This document shows, piece after piece, positions 1 through 9,975 of a stretch of DNA of 64,000 nt. The number at the start of each line of letters is the position of its first letter. Position 1 is the stretch's first letter. Below the pieces are notes generated by a model. That model made no database searches. It was not told the DNA's origin and saw nothing but the letters and a program-made list of their open reading frames with translations. The translations under genes and the position numbers were made by a program. Origin of the DNA: Roridomyces roridus (lineage: Eukaryota; Basidiomycota; Agaricomycetes; Agaricales; Mycenaceae); assembly GCA_029378245.1 (NCBI GenBank), contig JARKIF010000016.1:806001-870000 (forward strand). The letters are read 5' to 3'.

Positions 1-19
1 CTAGACGCTGTCGTTGACA
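1..19 (-). repeat. Terminal 19 bp of the distal LTR (cut by window start)
   Basis: Exact 19/19 match to 5129-5147. Only this tip is visible because the window starts here. Confidence 0.6.
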
Positions 20-987
20 GAAGGTAGAATCTCCCTTTTCGACTCCTCTGGGTACGACATGGAGGATGGGAAACTTCGCATCTACGTTCGCCAGTGCGAA
101 GACGAAAGGATCAACTCTGGGTTCCTCGCCATACTACCCTGGGTTGCGTTTTTTGTGGTCCTGGTACTCTGGTACTCCGAGTCGCACAGCCGTGTCGACA
201 GGGGATATGTCAGACACCATCAAGGCAGACCACTTCGGAGGAGAGGAATGGGGGGATCCCGCGTGGAGCGGGCGGTTGCAGGAGTAGTGGATTGGATAGC
301 AGGGATGGCAAGGCCAGTCCCCGAAGCAATGCCGAGTAACGCTCGGCGCACGAGGAATTTCCGCAACGGACGCGGAACGAACAGAGGCAGGCCGCACCAC
401 AACCGCCCTACCGAAGTTCACAACGATCGCGGCGAGGTGGTTGGACATCGCTGGAGCCCAGCCGTTCAACATTACCTCGACGACAGGATGGTCTGGACAG
501 AAACCGCAGCGCGCGGTCCAAGCCCATCTCGGAGCACGCACAGCTCCATGCCCAGTCTGGTGGATATCGAAACACCCACTACTGGCACGACGTCTGCAGT
601 TACCAAACGCCCCGTCGAGGGGGTAATCGACTACGAAGACGAATACGATTCTGCGCAGAACCCGACCGAGCCAAAGGAGGCGCATTGGTCCGAGGTTCAA
701 ACCCCGTGGACAGCAGTAGACGCTACCGTGATCTCGACGGGCGCCAAGACTGCCTAGATCTCGTCAAGCGATCACACGATACCCGCCACTGGATGGCCGA
801 TACCCGCATTTAGTTTCATCTATTTACTATAAGGGGTAGGAAGGAAAGACCCCGGAGAAAACTTATACAACACTCGTAAAAGGAATTGACGAAAACAACA
901 AAAATAGATTCATAATTGGGGCTAGACCCCGGCACTGTACAGATACGCTACGACCAAATATACAAACGGGCGCACAACCCGACTTCG
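20..987. other. Element interior without a confident gene
   Basis: A plus-strand open frame runs from 14 to 757 (about 247 codons). It lacks an early ATG, begins at TTG and reaches into the LTR tip. Its second half is Arg/Gly- and then Asp/Glu-rich, which looks mildly protein-like, but I recognise no domain. The minus strand here is downstream of the gene at 988-3922. I would treat this as 3' untranslated or degenerate element sequence. Confidence 0.3.
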
Positions 988-3922
988 TCACTTCTCGCGA
1001 TGGAATCTCTTCCCCTTGAACGATCTATCCTTTCCCTCCTCCCATCGCTTGGACGCTTCTGCTCGCACCGACTCCAGGAAGTCCCCGAACGACTGGGTTT
1101 CACTCACACGGCCGAAGAGAGCGAACATGTCTTGCACGGTCTCCTCCACGGCAGAGGCAACCTGCGACGATGCTGGGGCCGCCGACGACGAAGGACCAGC
1201 AACCGGGGACGAAGGACGGGGCGGCGGCATATCGTCGTCCACCTCGAAGTCGTCGATTGTAATATCGAGTTCGGGGTGGAAGCTGGAGTCACGACGACGA
1301 CGAGCTGGAGGACTAGGAGAATGGGAAGGGGGACCCCGCTTGTGACCGCGGGAGGGGGGCGAACGACGACGACGACGGGCGGGATTGCGACGAGGAGTAG
1401 CCGGAGGAGGAGTGGGTTCGGCCGCCCGACGCACACGATCGGCACGGGGTTCCGTGGGCGTTCCAAGGGGAGGGTGCGGGGCTGGACGACCTTCTGCCGT
1501 ACGACGCTGAGAACGAGCAGTGTTCTGCGTAGGGAGGAAGCGGTAGCAAAATTGGGTCCAGTTGTGGACCGCCGCTATAGGGAAATCGAGACCCATGGTT
1601 AGAACCCGAACGTCAACCCTGGGAACGAAACGAAGACTTACCAACGACCGGTAAATCTTGCAATCGACGGTCCCGCACTACTCGCACGAAATCCCCATTC
1701 CCAACGTGCTCCCAATACTCCAGAGGATTGCGAGCGAACGGAATATCACCCACAAACTGACTGCGGAGAGTCGCCACCGGGGTGCAAGTCTTGTGGTCCG
1801 AGTGGCATCGATCGCAGCAAGAACGTCCCTTGTTGGGGGGAGCAGTACTTGCCGCACCTGCAAACTGCCAGATGACGCATGCGCCCCCCGCCGCGACACA
1901 CCGCTCGCAACCCGGGAACACAACGCGAAGGACTGCACCAACAGGGCGCCAACGTTCGACGGGCCAGGAGCGGTGTTGGGCAGGACGCATACGTTCCAGG
2001 TGATTGGATTGGGGGACGGGTAGCGGGTTTCGCAAAGCACGGCGCGCGGTAGGGCGACGAGGGGGCGCATCCACCTCCTCCACGGAGGGTTCTGACGCGA
2101 CCTCGCCCATTTCGACGTCTTCATCGCCTATCGAGACGATAGGTGGAGGGGGGGAGCCGGAGCGCGATGGAGTTCCCCACAAAATTTCGTCCTCCTCGTC
2201 GGAGGGGACGCCAGGGATGAATACGCCGTCGGCTTCTAGACGACCATCGTCCGCTACCTCGTCGTCGGTGCTTTCGACCACGACTCTGCCCTTTCCCTTG
2301 CGCCGAGACCGACGCGCCTGGAGTTCTTCCGTATCAGACTCGGGATCCGGGTACGCGTCGACGGGAGGGGATATAGGACGTGGGGTCGGAAGCCGAGGAG
2401 GAGAAGGAGGGGGAGTGGGCGACGGAGACGGGGAAGGAGGAGGAGGCGAGCCCAACGGGGCCCACGCGTCGAATTGGCCCAACGGAAAAACCATGTTTTC
2501 ATCTACTCCCACGTCTCGCGCAAAGGCTTGCGATTGCTCAAACGACAAGAACTCGCCCGGATCGACCTCCTCCAACGCGTCTCGAGCAGGATCCGTCGAG
2601 GCGACCCGCAGCGGCAAAACTTCCGAAGAAGCAACAACTACGAGGAAAATCATTCAGAAACAATGGCAGAAACGCGAAAATGCGAGACGACTCACGATCC
2701 ACGGCCTCCCACAACCCCAAACCCATCGGACAATATAGCGGATCGTCCGTCACCGCGATGGGATTCCCAAGCCGATTGAGAGCATTGTCGGGGAAGAACA
2801 CGCGGAGGTCGACCCACTGTTCGTGGGAGAGGTACCGAAGCGATACGGAGTCAGGTAACGCTCGCGCCAGCCAGATCGGATTCTGCTCGAAGGGAGGTAT
2901 CTCGTTGCCAGCAGCATCGTTCACGTGGGAACGGAGGTGGGTTCGATATCGAAAAAGGGTGTCGTCGATGGAGTTTGCGGGGGTGAGAGGGAATGCGTGG
3001 CGGAAGAACCGCTTCTGTCGATGACCAAAGAAAGGTCCAAGGTATACTGGAATACCCATTCGCGCCAGGGCCGCCAAGAAACTCTCCAGGTCGATCTATG
3101 GAGGGTGAGCAGAACCCGACAGCAAAACCCGACACGCACCAATGCCCAGAGCACTTCCAAAGCCCGTGCCGGAGTACCACCTCCCGCGTTCACCGACCCC
3201 CGCCAGTGCCACAACGCCAGTCGAAGAGCTTCGTGATACGTGGCCAGCTCGGTGCGGAGGTCGATATCGCGCGGACCACGATGGTCGACTCGAGTCCAAA
3301 TGAAAGTGCTACCATCGGGAAGATCTTCGAAAAGGACGATGCAGTCCGCATCGTCCATTCCCGCGAAAGCGGGCACCAGATACGGACGACTCGCGAGGCG
3401 AAGGAAAACGTTGTCGGCATAGTCGGCCAATGGCATGGTCGACTCGGGATGGTAGTAGGGAACTTGGGGGGCGGAAACGGAAGGACCACGCCAGTGCAAG
3501 TGAGGAGGGGGAAGGAGACGAAGTGGGAGCAGAGGACCAGCGGCAGCAAGAGGCTGCAAAATATCGAACGAATCCGGGTTGCGACCCGAGGATACCCCCT
3601 CTTCGGGGGTCAAACGCACCAAACGACGATCGCGAAAGACAAGATACATGAAGGCGATATTGAAGAAGAAAGTCTCATTGGGGGCAGGGCGCCGGGGCAC
3701 AAACCGAAGCGAGTTGGTAGCGGCGCCAACATCGAAGGGGGTGAGATGCTGGGAGTGCTGGACTGGATGCCAAAGCGGGTGGTCCGGGGGAATGTTGCGA
3801 CGGACGGACGGACGACGCGGACCAGGTAACTCCTGAAAGGAGTGAGGTTGAAGACCAGGCTCGCGATTGACCTGGCGAGGAAGCTGGCCGCGCTGGTAAC
3901 CGATGGTGGGTGGAAGAGACAT
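988..3922 (-). CDS. Four-exon gene inside the LTR element, Cys-cluster protein of unknown function
   Basis: Exons 3922-3140, 3095-2696, 2637-1642 and 1574-988; introns of 44, 58 and 67 nt with GTGCGT, GTGAGT and GTAAGT donors and TAG acceptors. All phases join and the total is 2766 nt (921 residues plus stop), so this is a real spliced gene. The chosen start is the ATG at 3922; the frame also has a non-ATG extension upstream. The N-terminal third is a mixed domain with many aromatic residues. The middle is Pro/Ser-rich and acidic. Near residue 600-650 two Cys clusters follow each other (CERCVAAGGAC, then CCDRCHSDHKTC), which suggests metal binding. The tail is basic with Arg runs, then acidic. 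I do not recognise the family. The basic and Cys-rich parts could bind nucleic acid, but this is inference. Confidence 0.7.
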
Positions 3923-4515
3923 GGTGGGGGGAAGGAAGAAGTTATTTGTCACCGAGACATGAATCCCCTTTTATGTCTGGAAGCCGACTTGCATAGGAGA
4001 ATGGTGATTACCCGATTAGGGGTTAGAAGGAACGAGAACCGCTGATCCCGGGACTCGAGGCTTCTCGTGATGGGTTCGCAAATATAGTTTGCAAATCCCC
4101 AAGTCACCAATTCAAAAGTTACGCAATGGCGGAGCTCGGCGTTCCCATGGATACGAGATCTGGGTTGTGAGCTGCCGTCATTGGACCCACCTCAGGGTTT
4201 TGGCTTTCAGGCACGGATGACGGGCAGGAACGAATACAATTACAGACCGCGGCTCACCCCGGAAGACGATTAATCGCAGGGCAAAACACGTCGTCGCATA
4301 ATTGGTCGCTGAGGGCATCGACCTTGAACGGAGGGGATGATGTCATGAAACCAGCGCTTGCCGACTGATCCGCTGATGCGCCATCACCGCCATCACCGCC
4401 ATCAGTTACGGATCAAGAGATCCGTTGTTATCAACAAACGTACATTCGGTCTACGCACGACAGGTCTCTCGAGAGGGATGTCGCCCGCCCGAGTAAGGAG
4501 GACAACGCTGTCACT

Positions 4516-4724
4516 CGAACGATAGGACAACAGTACTTGTCCAGCGCGGGAAGGGTTGCTAGGACGGGATCCGACGCGCCGTGTTAGAACCCGACGAGGG
4601 GTTCAAACACAGTCACACACGAACGATAGGACAACAGTACTTGTCCAGCGCGGGAAGGGTTGCTAGGACAGGACCTGACGCGCTGTGTTAGAACCCGACG
4701 AGGGGTTTAAACACAGTCACACAA
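4516..4724. repeat. Two tandem copies of a 104-bp unit at the LTR/interior border
   Basis: The unit starting CGAACGATAGGACAACAGTA at 4516 repeats at 4620 with only a few substitutions. Each copy contains TGTTAGAACCCGACGAGG (4582 and 4686), so either copy could be the LTR terminus. Confidence 0.8.
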
Positions 4725-5147
4725 CATTCTCGGCATGCTCCAGTGATCATGCCAAGGAGGGGTAACCTATAGGGTTACAGGGGACGCTCCACCTAACTCT
4801 ATTAAGAGAGGAGCCGCGTAGGGGTAATTAAGGGTCAGGGACCGGTCATACAGGAGAACGCTCCTGAGGGAATTAGTATTTATACTCGGGTAGAATCTCA
4901 TGTACGGTAGATTCTACCTCGTCTAATCTCCAGCGCTACTTTGGCTTACGGGTTACGTTCTCTTCCCTCACGGACACAACCCGACTCGCCTATCCGCCGA
5001 GACTCAACTCGTCTCGTTGTGCTCGACTCGTCTCCTCTCGACGTTCTCGAGCTCGTCGACCTTCTCGTCGTACCCGGCCGCGTCACCCACGCCGTTCCGC
5101 GTCTGATCCGATCACCCGGCAAGCCGGCCTAGACGCTGTCGTTGACA
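4582..5147 (-). repeat. Proximal LTR (566 bp, or 462 bp if it starts at 4686)
   Basis: It is bounded by TGTTAG and GTTGACA. The minus strand has TATAAATA at 4884-4877, which could start transcription toward the gene at 3922. An 8-bp perfect inverted repeat GTAGAATC/GATTCTAC sits at about 4890-4917. Orientation and exact inner border are inferred, since the partner LTR is cut off. Confidence 0.55.
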
Positions 5148-5159
5148 ATAGTACATAGT

Positions 5160-5390
5160 TTGGTAACTGAAATATATGATACTCATGAATAACTCACAAA
5201 TAATTTGCAACTCGCGAGTATTCCAACTTGTTGAGTGCAACTACTTGCGACTCGCGAATACTCGCGAAAGTTGCTTACTAATACACGAATACTCGCCATC
5301 AATACTCGTGCGCGTGCGAGTATGGTTTTCCCAACTTCTGCAAGTACTCATACTCGCGAGTGTATACTCGTGCCGCTCACTACACGCCAT
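5160..5390. repeat. Cluster of TACTCGCGAGT-type palindromic words
   Basis: ACTCGCGA, ATACTCG, CTCGTG and palindromic ACTCGCGAGT occur many times over about 200 bp. The cluster starts next to the LTR element and ends inside the 3' coding end of MYND gene A, where similarity to paralogue B stops. It looks like a MITE-like or satellite-like insertion, but I could not find its ends. Confidence 0.5.
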
Positions 5391-5769
5391 ACGCACCAGC
5401 TCGTCGTGGATCTTTCCGCTGTCACTGCACAGCGGGAGAATCCATTGCCTGGCGTCAGTGGCCTCCCGAACCGTGATGGCATGGATGGTTATACGCCCTC
5501 CACTCTTTGCCGCCCGCGCAACGGCCTCCTCCCACTGGGCATTCCCCTGCAAATCCGAAGGCTGCGTGATGGAATGGACCCCCAGCTCTGGCTTGCCCTT
5601 CAAGTAGTTAAAGATGACAAAGTATCCTGCGTGAGGATCACCCGATGCGCGCATGCGCTCCACTGCTTTGGAAAAGACATGCAGTTTAAGGTGTTTGTAA
5701 TCGCGATCCAGGAGCGCCCGCATGAAGTATCGTTGTCGGGAGGAGATGTAAGGCACGCGACCACCTATA

Positions 5770-5952
5770 CAGTAGAGTCTTTCGCATGGAATAAAGTTGG
5801 GAGTCCCGCCAAATTCCTGTCCGAGGCTATTCCAGACCGCGGTTATTCCACATGACCTACCATCTGCAGTGGTGAAAGCGATTCGGGAGAGCCTCTAGGG
5901 TCATTCCACAGCACGGATTTTGGCAGGGTATTCCATATGAGCAAGTCTACTG
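5770..5952. mobile_element. 183-bp pogo/mariner-type MITE in intron 2 of MYND copy A
   Basis: The termini are imperfect inverted repeats: CAGTAGAGTCTTTCGCATGG on one side, CAGTAGACTTGCTCATATGG on the other. They are flanked by TA at 5768-5769 and 5953-5954, the TA target duplication of Tc1/mariner/pogo elements. Removing element plus TA leaves a 45-nt intron; the matching intron of copy B is 47 nt. Confidence 0.85.
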
Positions 5953-6948
5953 TATCACTTTAATATCGAATCTGACGAGCAGGCGAGAACTCACTTAGTA
6001 GGTGATCATATGTCTTGCAAGCGTTCCGATGTCCACTTTGCCAGTCGGCAGCTTGGCATGAGACTGAGCAATAGTGCAGCGTCGAGCACCCCGAACAACA
6101 CTTGAATTCATGCTTGGGGCCGAGCATCGTGCACTGCCAATCGAAGCCTTAGCCAGTTCCCAAGTCAGTAGGAGAAACGGAGAGTGCTCACCATGACATT
6201 ATCACACGCCTTCATCTTTACAATCTCAGGGGATTTCAATGATTGAGCAAGGGCTGCCCTGTCCTTCAAAAGAGCGACAAGACGAGTTGGTAGCATGTGC
6301 TCGTGCTGAGCAATCGCGAACACCAATCTCGCCCCGGTGCCGTCTCCGATGTGGATTGTGCATGGCGGAAGCAGTTGAGAAAGGATGCCCTTCAATTCGG
6401 TGTGCATATCTTGAAAGAGGTCCGCATGTTGCGCACACACAGCTACGCAACCCAGGAACCCGGTGAATGCGGCGGACCAAGCAAAGGGATAGAGTTCTTT
6501 GTTGTAGACGAGCTTCTGCAGTAACTGCAAGATTTGGCGCAGTGCTGAGGCAGAATTCTCCTGAGGTATCCTAATGGTGGCAAATCCATGGGCCGCACGA
6601 ACTAAAAATTCGACGATGCCCTGGTTTACAAACTCGATAAGCAGGCGACTCGGGAGCTCGTGGACAGGAAGATTCTCCGCGACATCCAGGACGATACGAA
6701 CGAAGGCCAGCAGAGCAAGAGAAAATCCCCAACCGAGGTGTTTCAGTTGAGGATCTTGAAATAATTCCAAGGCAAAGTCCCCGTGGCGCAGCGCCCACAT
6801 GCCAATGTCCGCAGGATCATGGTCGTCAATGAACATCTCTAGAGTCTCCTTGTCCAGCAGGTTCGTGTCGGCCACGAATGATGAGACGGAACCAAGGAGT
6901 CGCGCGCTGTAGTGCATGTAGTCGACCGACGTATCCCTCAGATACAGA

Positions 6949-7536
6949 TAGTGTTTTGCCGGCTACGGCTTGAAGCCCGAAGCCGGCAGAGCCGGGGTCC
7001 GGCTAAGCCGGGCCAAGCCAAGCCCAAGCCGGGTGTGCACCCCGGCTTACGGCTCCGGCTTGGGATTTCTCAAGCCCCAAGCCGGCGGCTAAGCCCCGGC
7101 TTCCAAGCCCAACTTCTCGGGAGTGTGTTGAGCAGACCACTCTGCACCCAATGTAACTGAAAAAATACTCAAGATCAGCCATTATTGGACTTTGAGTTTC
7201 TCGAGTCGAACGACAGTAGAAACATTGACAGCTGATGATCATTATGATCCCATCAGCTGCTGGCTGGTAATCCGACTCTCAGAAACAGCTCAGAAATCCC
7301 ACTTTCAATCTTTATTTTGGCTTTGCATCCGTCAATCTATACTACTGATTCTCCATTCAACAGTAGTTCATCTGTAGAGGGTGACAAAACAGTTTTAAAA
7401 AATCGACCAAAGCCGCCGGCTAAGCCGGCCGGCATATCCGGCTCCGGCTTAGGCTTGGGGATTTCGAAAGCCGGAGCCGGGTCAAGCCAAGCCCAAGCCG
7501 GCGGCTTCAAGCCAAGCCGGAGCCGGGAAAACACTA
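6949..7536. mobile_element. 588-bp hAT-type MITE, 8-bp TSD GATACAGA
   Basis: The ends TAGTGTTTTGCCGGCT and AGCCGGGAAAACACTA are inverted repeats. The 8-bp duplication GATACAGA lies at 6941-6948 and 7537-7544. An 8-bp duplication and TAnnG ends are hAT hallmarks. Both outer parts are rich in AAGCCGG/CCGGCTT words; the centre is AT-rich and has no transposase. It sits inside exon 1 of MYND copy A. Confidence 0.92.
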
Positions 7537-7933
7537 GATACAGAGCGGCTATCCACGCACGCATCACTGTAGCGTAGAGTCCAGGGGTAGACCTGACCAT
7601 GTCGCCCATTCCTGGATGCCGCGCCAAGCTAGCTGCACATGAGACGACCCGAGAGCAGGCTACCCGCTCCAATGCTGCGTCCTCGTGGACCTTGTGATAT
7701 CGGTCAAGAAAGAGGAACCACCGCCAGACACGAGACCAGATTTCGGGAGCCACGTCGCCCGGGACGTTGTTGGTCTGCGCCAATGCATCGAGTGAAAGCA
7801 TCGTTTCGTGATAGGCGGCCTTTTCTGCGGGTGTGAGCTCGGAGTCGCTGCTTGGGATTCTGGCAGGATCAAGAAGCCGAAAGACCAGAGGGAGGAGGAA
7901 AATCAATTTGGATAGATTTTCGGGGCGGGTCAT

Positions 7934-8323
7934 GACTGTGACGACGCGACCCAGGCTCTCGGTGGAGCCGGAGTCACTGGCGGCCAATTGTGCATACCGC
8001 TACCAATGGCCGGTCTTGAATTGAATTCGTATTAGCGGACCATAACACGCACCCGTATTGAGACGGGAAGACTTTGAAGAGCGCTGAGTCGGAGACATTC
8101 GTGCATAGGGAGAAGATGAGCCGTGGGCGACGAGGCCACACAGGGGGGTTTTTTGCAGGCAAGGCGAGATCACGTGTCTGGCAACAAAGACAAGCAACGC
8201 GTCAGCACTGCAGAATTGAGGCATCGCGTCAGCGATTCCCGATGATGACAACGCAGGACAACACGTGTGTCTGCGTGTGTCCTTGCCGACGGGCCCGCCC
8301 GCCGCATGTTTGGAATTTGATCA
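7934..8323. other. Divergent upstream region of MYND A and the dehydrogenase
   Basis: On the minus strand at about 8095-8048 a short frame resembles the sequence upstream of copy B (both include the pattern ALFK-V/I-F). It may be a remnant first exon, but its splice phase does not fit in copy A. Nothing else is seen. Confidence 0.3.
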
Positions 8324-9747
8324 ATGATTTCCGGAAAAACTAAGACCGGATCGACGCAGGCAGCGATCAACGTTTTGCTTTTTACTTTCATGGGCATTCC
8401 CTTCTCAATACGCAAGGCAACCCCTGCGAACGTTGGGCCATTCCTCGTGCAATCTTACTTTTGTGGCCGGCCCAAATGGAGTGAGCAAGAGATACCCGAC
8501 CTCGCGGGGCAGGTTGCGGTGGTCACGGGAGGCAACGCTGGGCTGGGGAAGCAAACAGTCCGGGTGCGCAACATGATAGGCGCATAACATCTCGCCGTGC
8601 ACTCATTTACATGCAGGCACTGCTTCAACACAACGCGAAAGTGTACATGGCGTGTCGGAGTCGCGTGAAAGCAGAGGCGGTCATTGCCGAGCTCAAGGAA
8701 CTCACGGGAAAGGAAGCAATCTTCTTGGAAATGGATTTGGCGGACTTGGCTTCGGTTAAGAGAGCAGCGGACGAGTTCCTGGGGTGTGTTTCTAAAATTT
8801 ACGCCGCTTGTCCTTGACTTACGCCGCGCCAGCAAAGAAGAGAGATTGAACATCCTTTACAACAATGGGTGGGTTGTGCTATTTTATCCTGCTCTCAATT
8901 CATTTCGGTTACTAGAGGGATTATGTGCCCGCCTATCGAACTCGTTTCGAAGGACGGATTCGATTTGACCTTTGGAACGAACGTTGTGGGTGAGTCAATC
9001 AGCTCTTTGAACGCTCTCATCTTGAAATCTCATTGATCAGGACACTTCTACCTCACGAAACTGCTTCTGCCTGCGCTACGCGCAGCAGCTGTCGCTGACG
9101 CTTCTACGGGTGGCCGAGTGGTGAACCTTACCTCGAACGCACACTACATCGCTGTGCCACGCTATGATACATTCAAAGATGGGCCTGCTCGGAAGAAAAA
9201 GCTGACTCCGGGTGATGCCTACTTCCAGAGCAAATGGGTGGGTTTTTCCCTTAAAACTTGAGTGAAGCTGATCGTGCGATAGGCAAATGCAGTGTTTGCG
9301 ATGGAGCTGGCGAGGAGATATGGCGAAGAGGGGATCGTATCTTCGGCAGTGAACCCGGGGAATTTGAAGACCGAGCTGGCACAATCCACGAGGGGACTTC
9401 TATCGCTCTCGACGGTGAGAACTTTGCATTTCATAGATTACCTCCCTGACCGCGGAACTGTAGAGTACGCTGATGATCTGGCCGGTCGAGTGGGGAGTTC
9501 TCGGACAGCTTTGGGCGGGAACGTCTCCAGAAGGCGCGCAGTTGAATGGGAAAGTGAGTCTCTTGCCAAAAATCTTGTTGGCGAGCAATCATTTAACTTC
9601 TGTCGGTAGTACGTCGCGCCATGGGCCAAGCATGGTAAGGCTAGAGCGGATGTGTATGACTCCAAGACAGGTGGCGAGCTGTGGGCGTGGTTGGAGGGAC
9701 AAATGCCAGCGGAAGCGCTGAAAGACGAAGTAGTATCAACTTCTTGA
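8324..9747 (+). CDS. Short-chain dehydrogenase/reductase, retinol dehydrogenase/WW-oxidoreductase-like
   Basis: Eight exons: 8324-8563, 8617-8783, 8833-8868, 8916-8989, 9041-9237, 9283-9414, 9464-9553 and 9610-9747. They total 1074 nt, 357 residues; starting at the ATG at 8390 gives 335, which fits the family better. It shows the Rossmann motif TGGNAGLGK, the LDLADL-type segment (here MDLADL), NNGG in place of the usual NNAG, GTNVVGHFYLTKLLLPAL, and the catalytic YFQSK (YxxxK). It should use NAD(P)H to oxidise or reduce an unknown alcohol/ketone substrate. A hydrophobic stretch near the long start could anchor it, but start choice decides that. It is divergent from MYND A and convergent with MYND B. 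The frame is intact through all seven introns. Confidence 0.88.
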
Positions 9748-9975
9748 TTCGTTCCACCTCAACCGCCGGTGGAACAATCAGCGACGACTCTCTTGAATAA
9801 TTCTCTGTCCCATCGGGCGTCCTTTTAAAAAATTAGAGCTGGGATAGCTTCGCATTGGACTCGATATCAAGCCTCACAAACTACCGCCGCTTCCGCCATT
9901 TTCTCCTTCAAACTCAACTCAGTCTCGACCTCCCTTGTCTCGTTTCTCAAGAAATACAACACTGTCATCGAACCA

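Larger units (their letters stand above)
1..5147 (-). mobile_element. LTR-bounded element, 5' and 3' ends by terminal repeat match, no pol seen
   Basis: The first 19 bases of the window recur exactly at 5129-5147 (CTAGACGCTGTCGTTGACA), so the window opens inside the last bases of one LTR and 4582/4686-5147 is the other. The LTR ends are TGTTAG and TTGACA, or TGTCAA and CTAACA on the minus strand. The only well supported gene inside (988-3922) and a perfect TATAAATA (4877-4884) are on the minus strand, so I read the element in that direction. I found no reverse transcriptase, integrase or protease motifs. 3923-4515 holds no gene and would be 5' leader. No clear primer-binding site is visible; a purine-rich AAAAGGGAGA lies about 10 nt from the 3' LTR. 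The left target duplication is outside the window. The element looks non-autonomous, or is a gene-carrying LTR element. Confidence 0.6.
5241..7933 (-). pseudogene. MYND zinc-finger protein, copy A, broken by MITE insertion
   Basis: This is a paralogue of the gene at 9976-11896. Exon 1 runs 7933-6192 and is interrupted by a hAT MITE at 6949-7536. Exon 2 is 6133-5995 (139 nt, same as copy B) and exon 3 starts at 5764. With the MITE and one 8-bp duplication removed, exon 1 is 1146 nt and in phase with exon 2. As it stands, the 596-bp insertion breaks the frame. Exon 2 carries the MYND finger: CTMLGPKHEF, then CCSGC, LHYCSVSC and GHRNAC. The N-terminal part is helical, as in copy B. The C-terminus after about IHDELVRMACSE runs into the ACTCGCGAGT repeat and differs from copy B. 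MYND domains bind proline-rich partners; this protein's role is unknown. The start at MTRPEN is matched by copy B. Confidence 0.75.

Noticed and set aside
134..700. 188-codon minus-strand frame near the window start
   Set aside because: Opposite to another long frame in GC-rich DNA; no recognisable domain on either strand.
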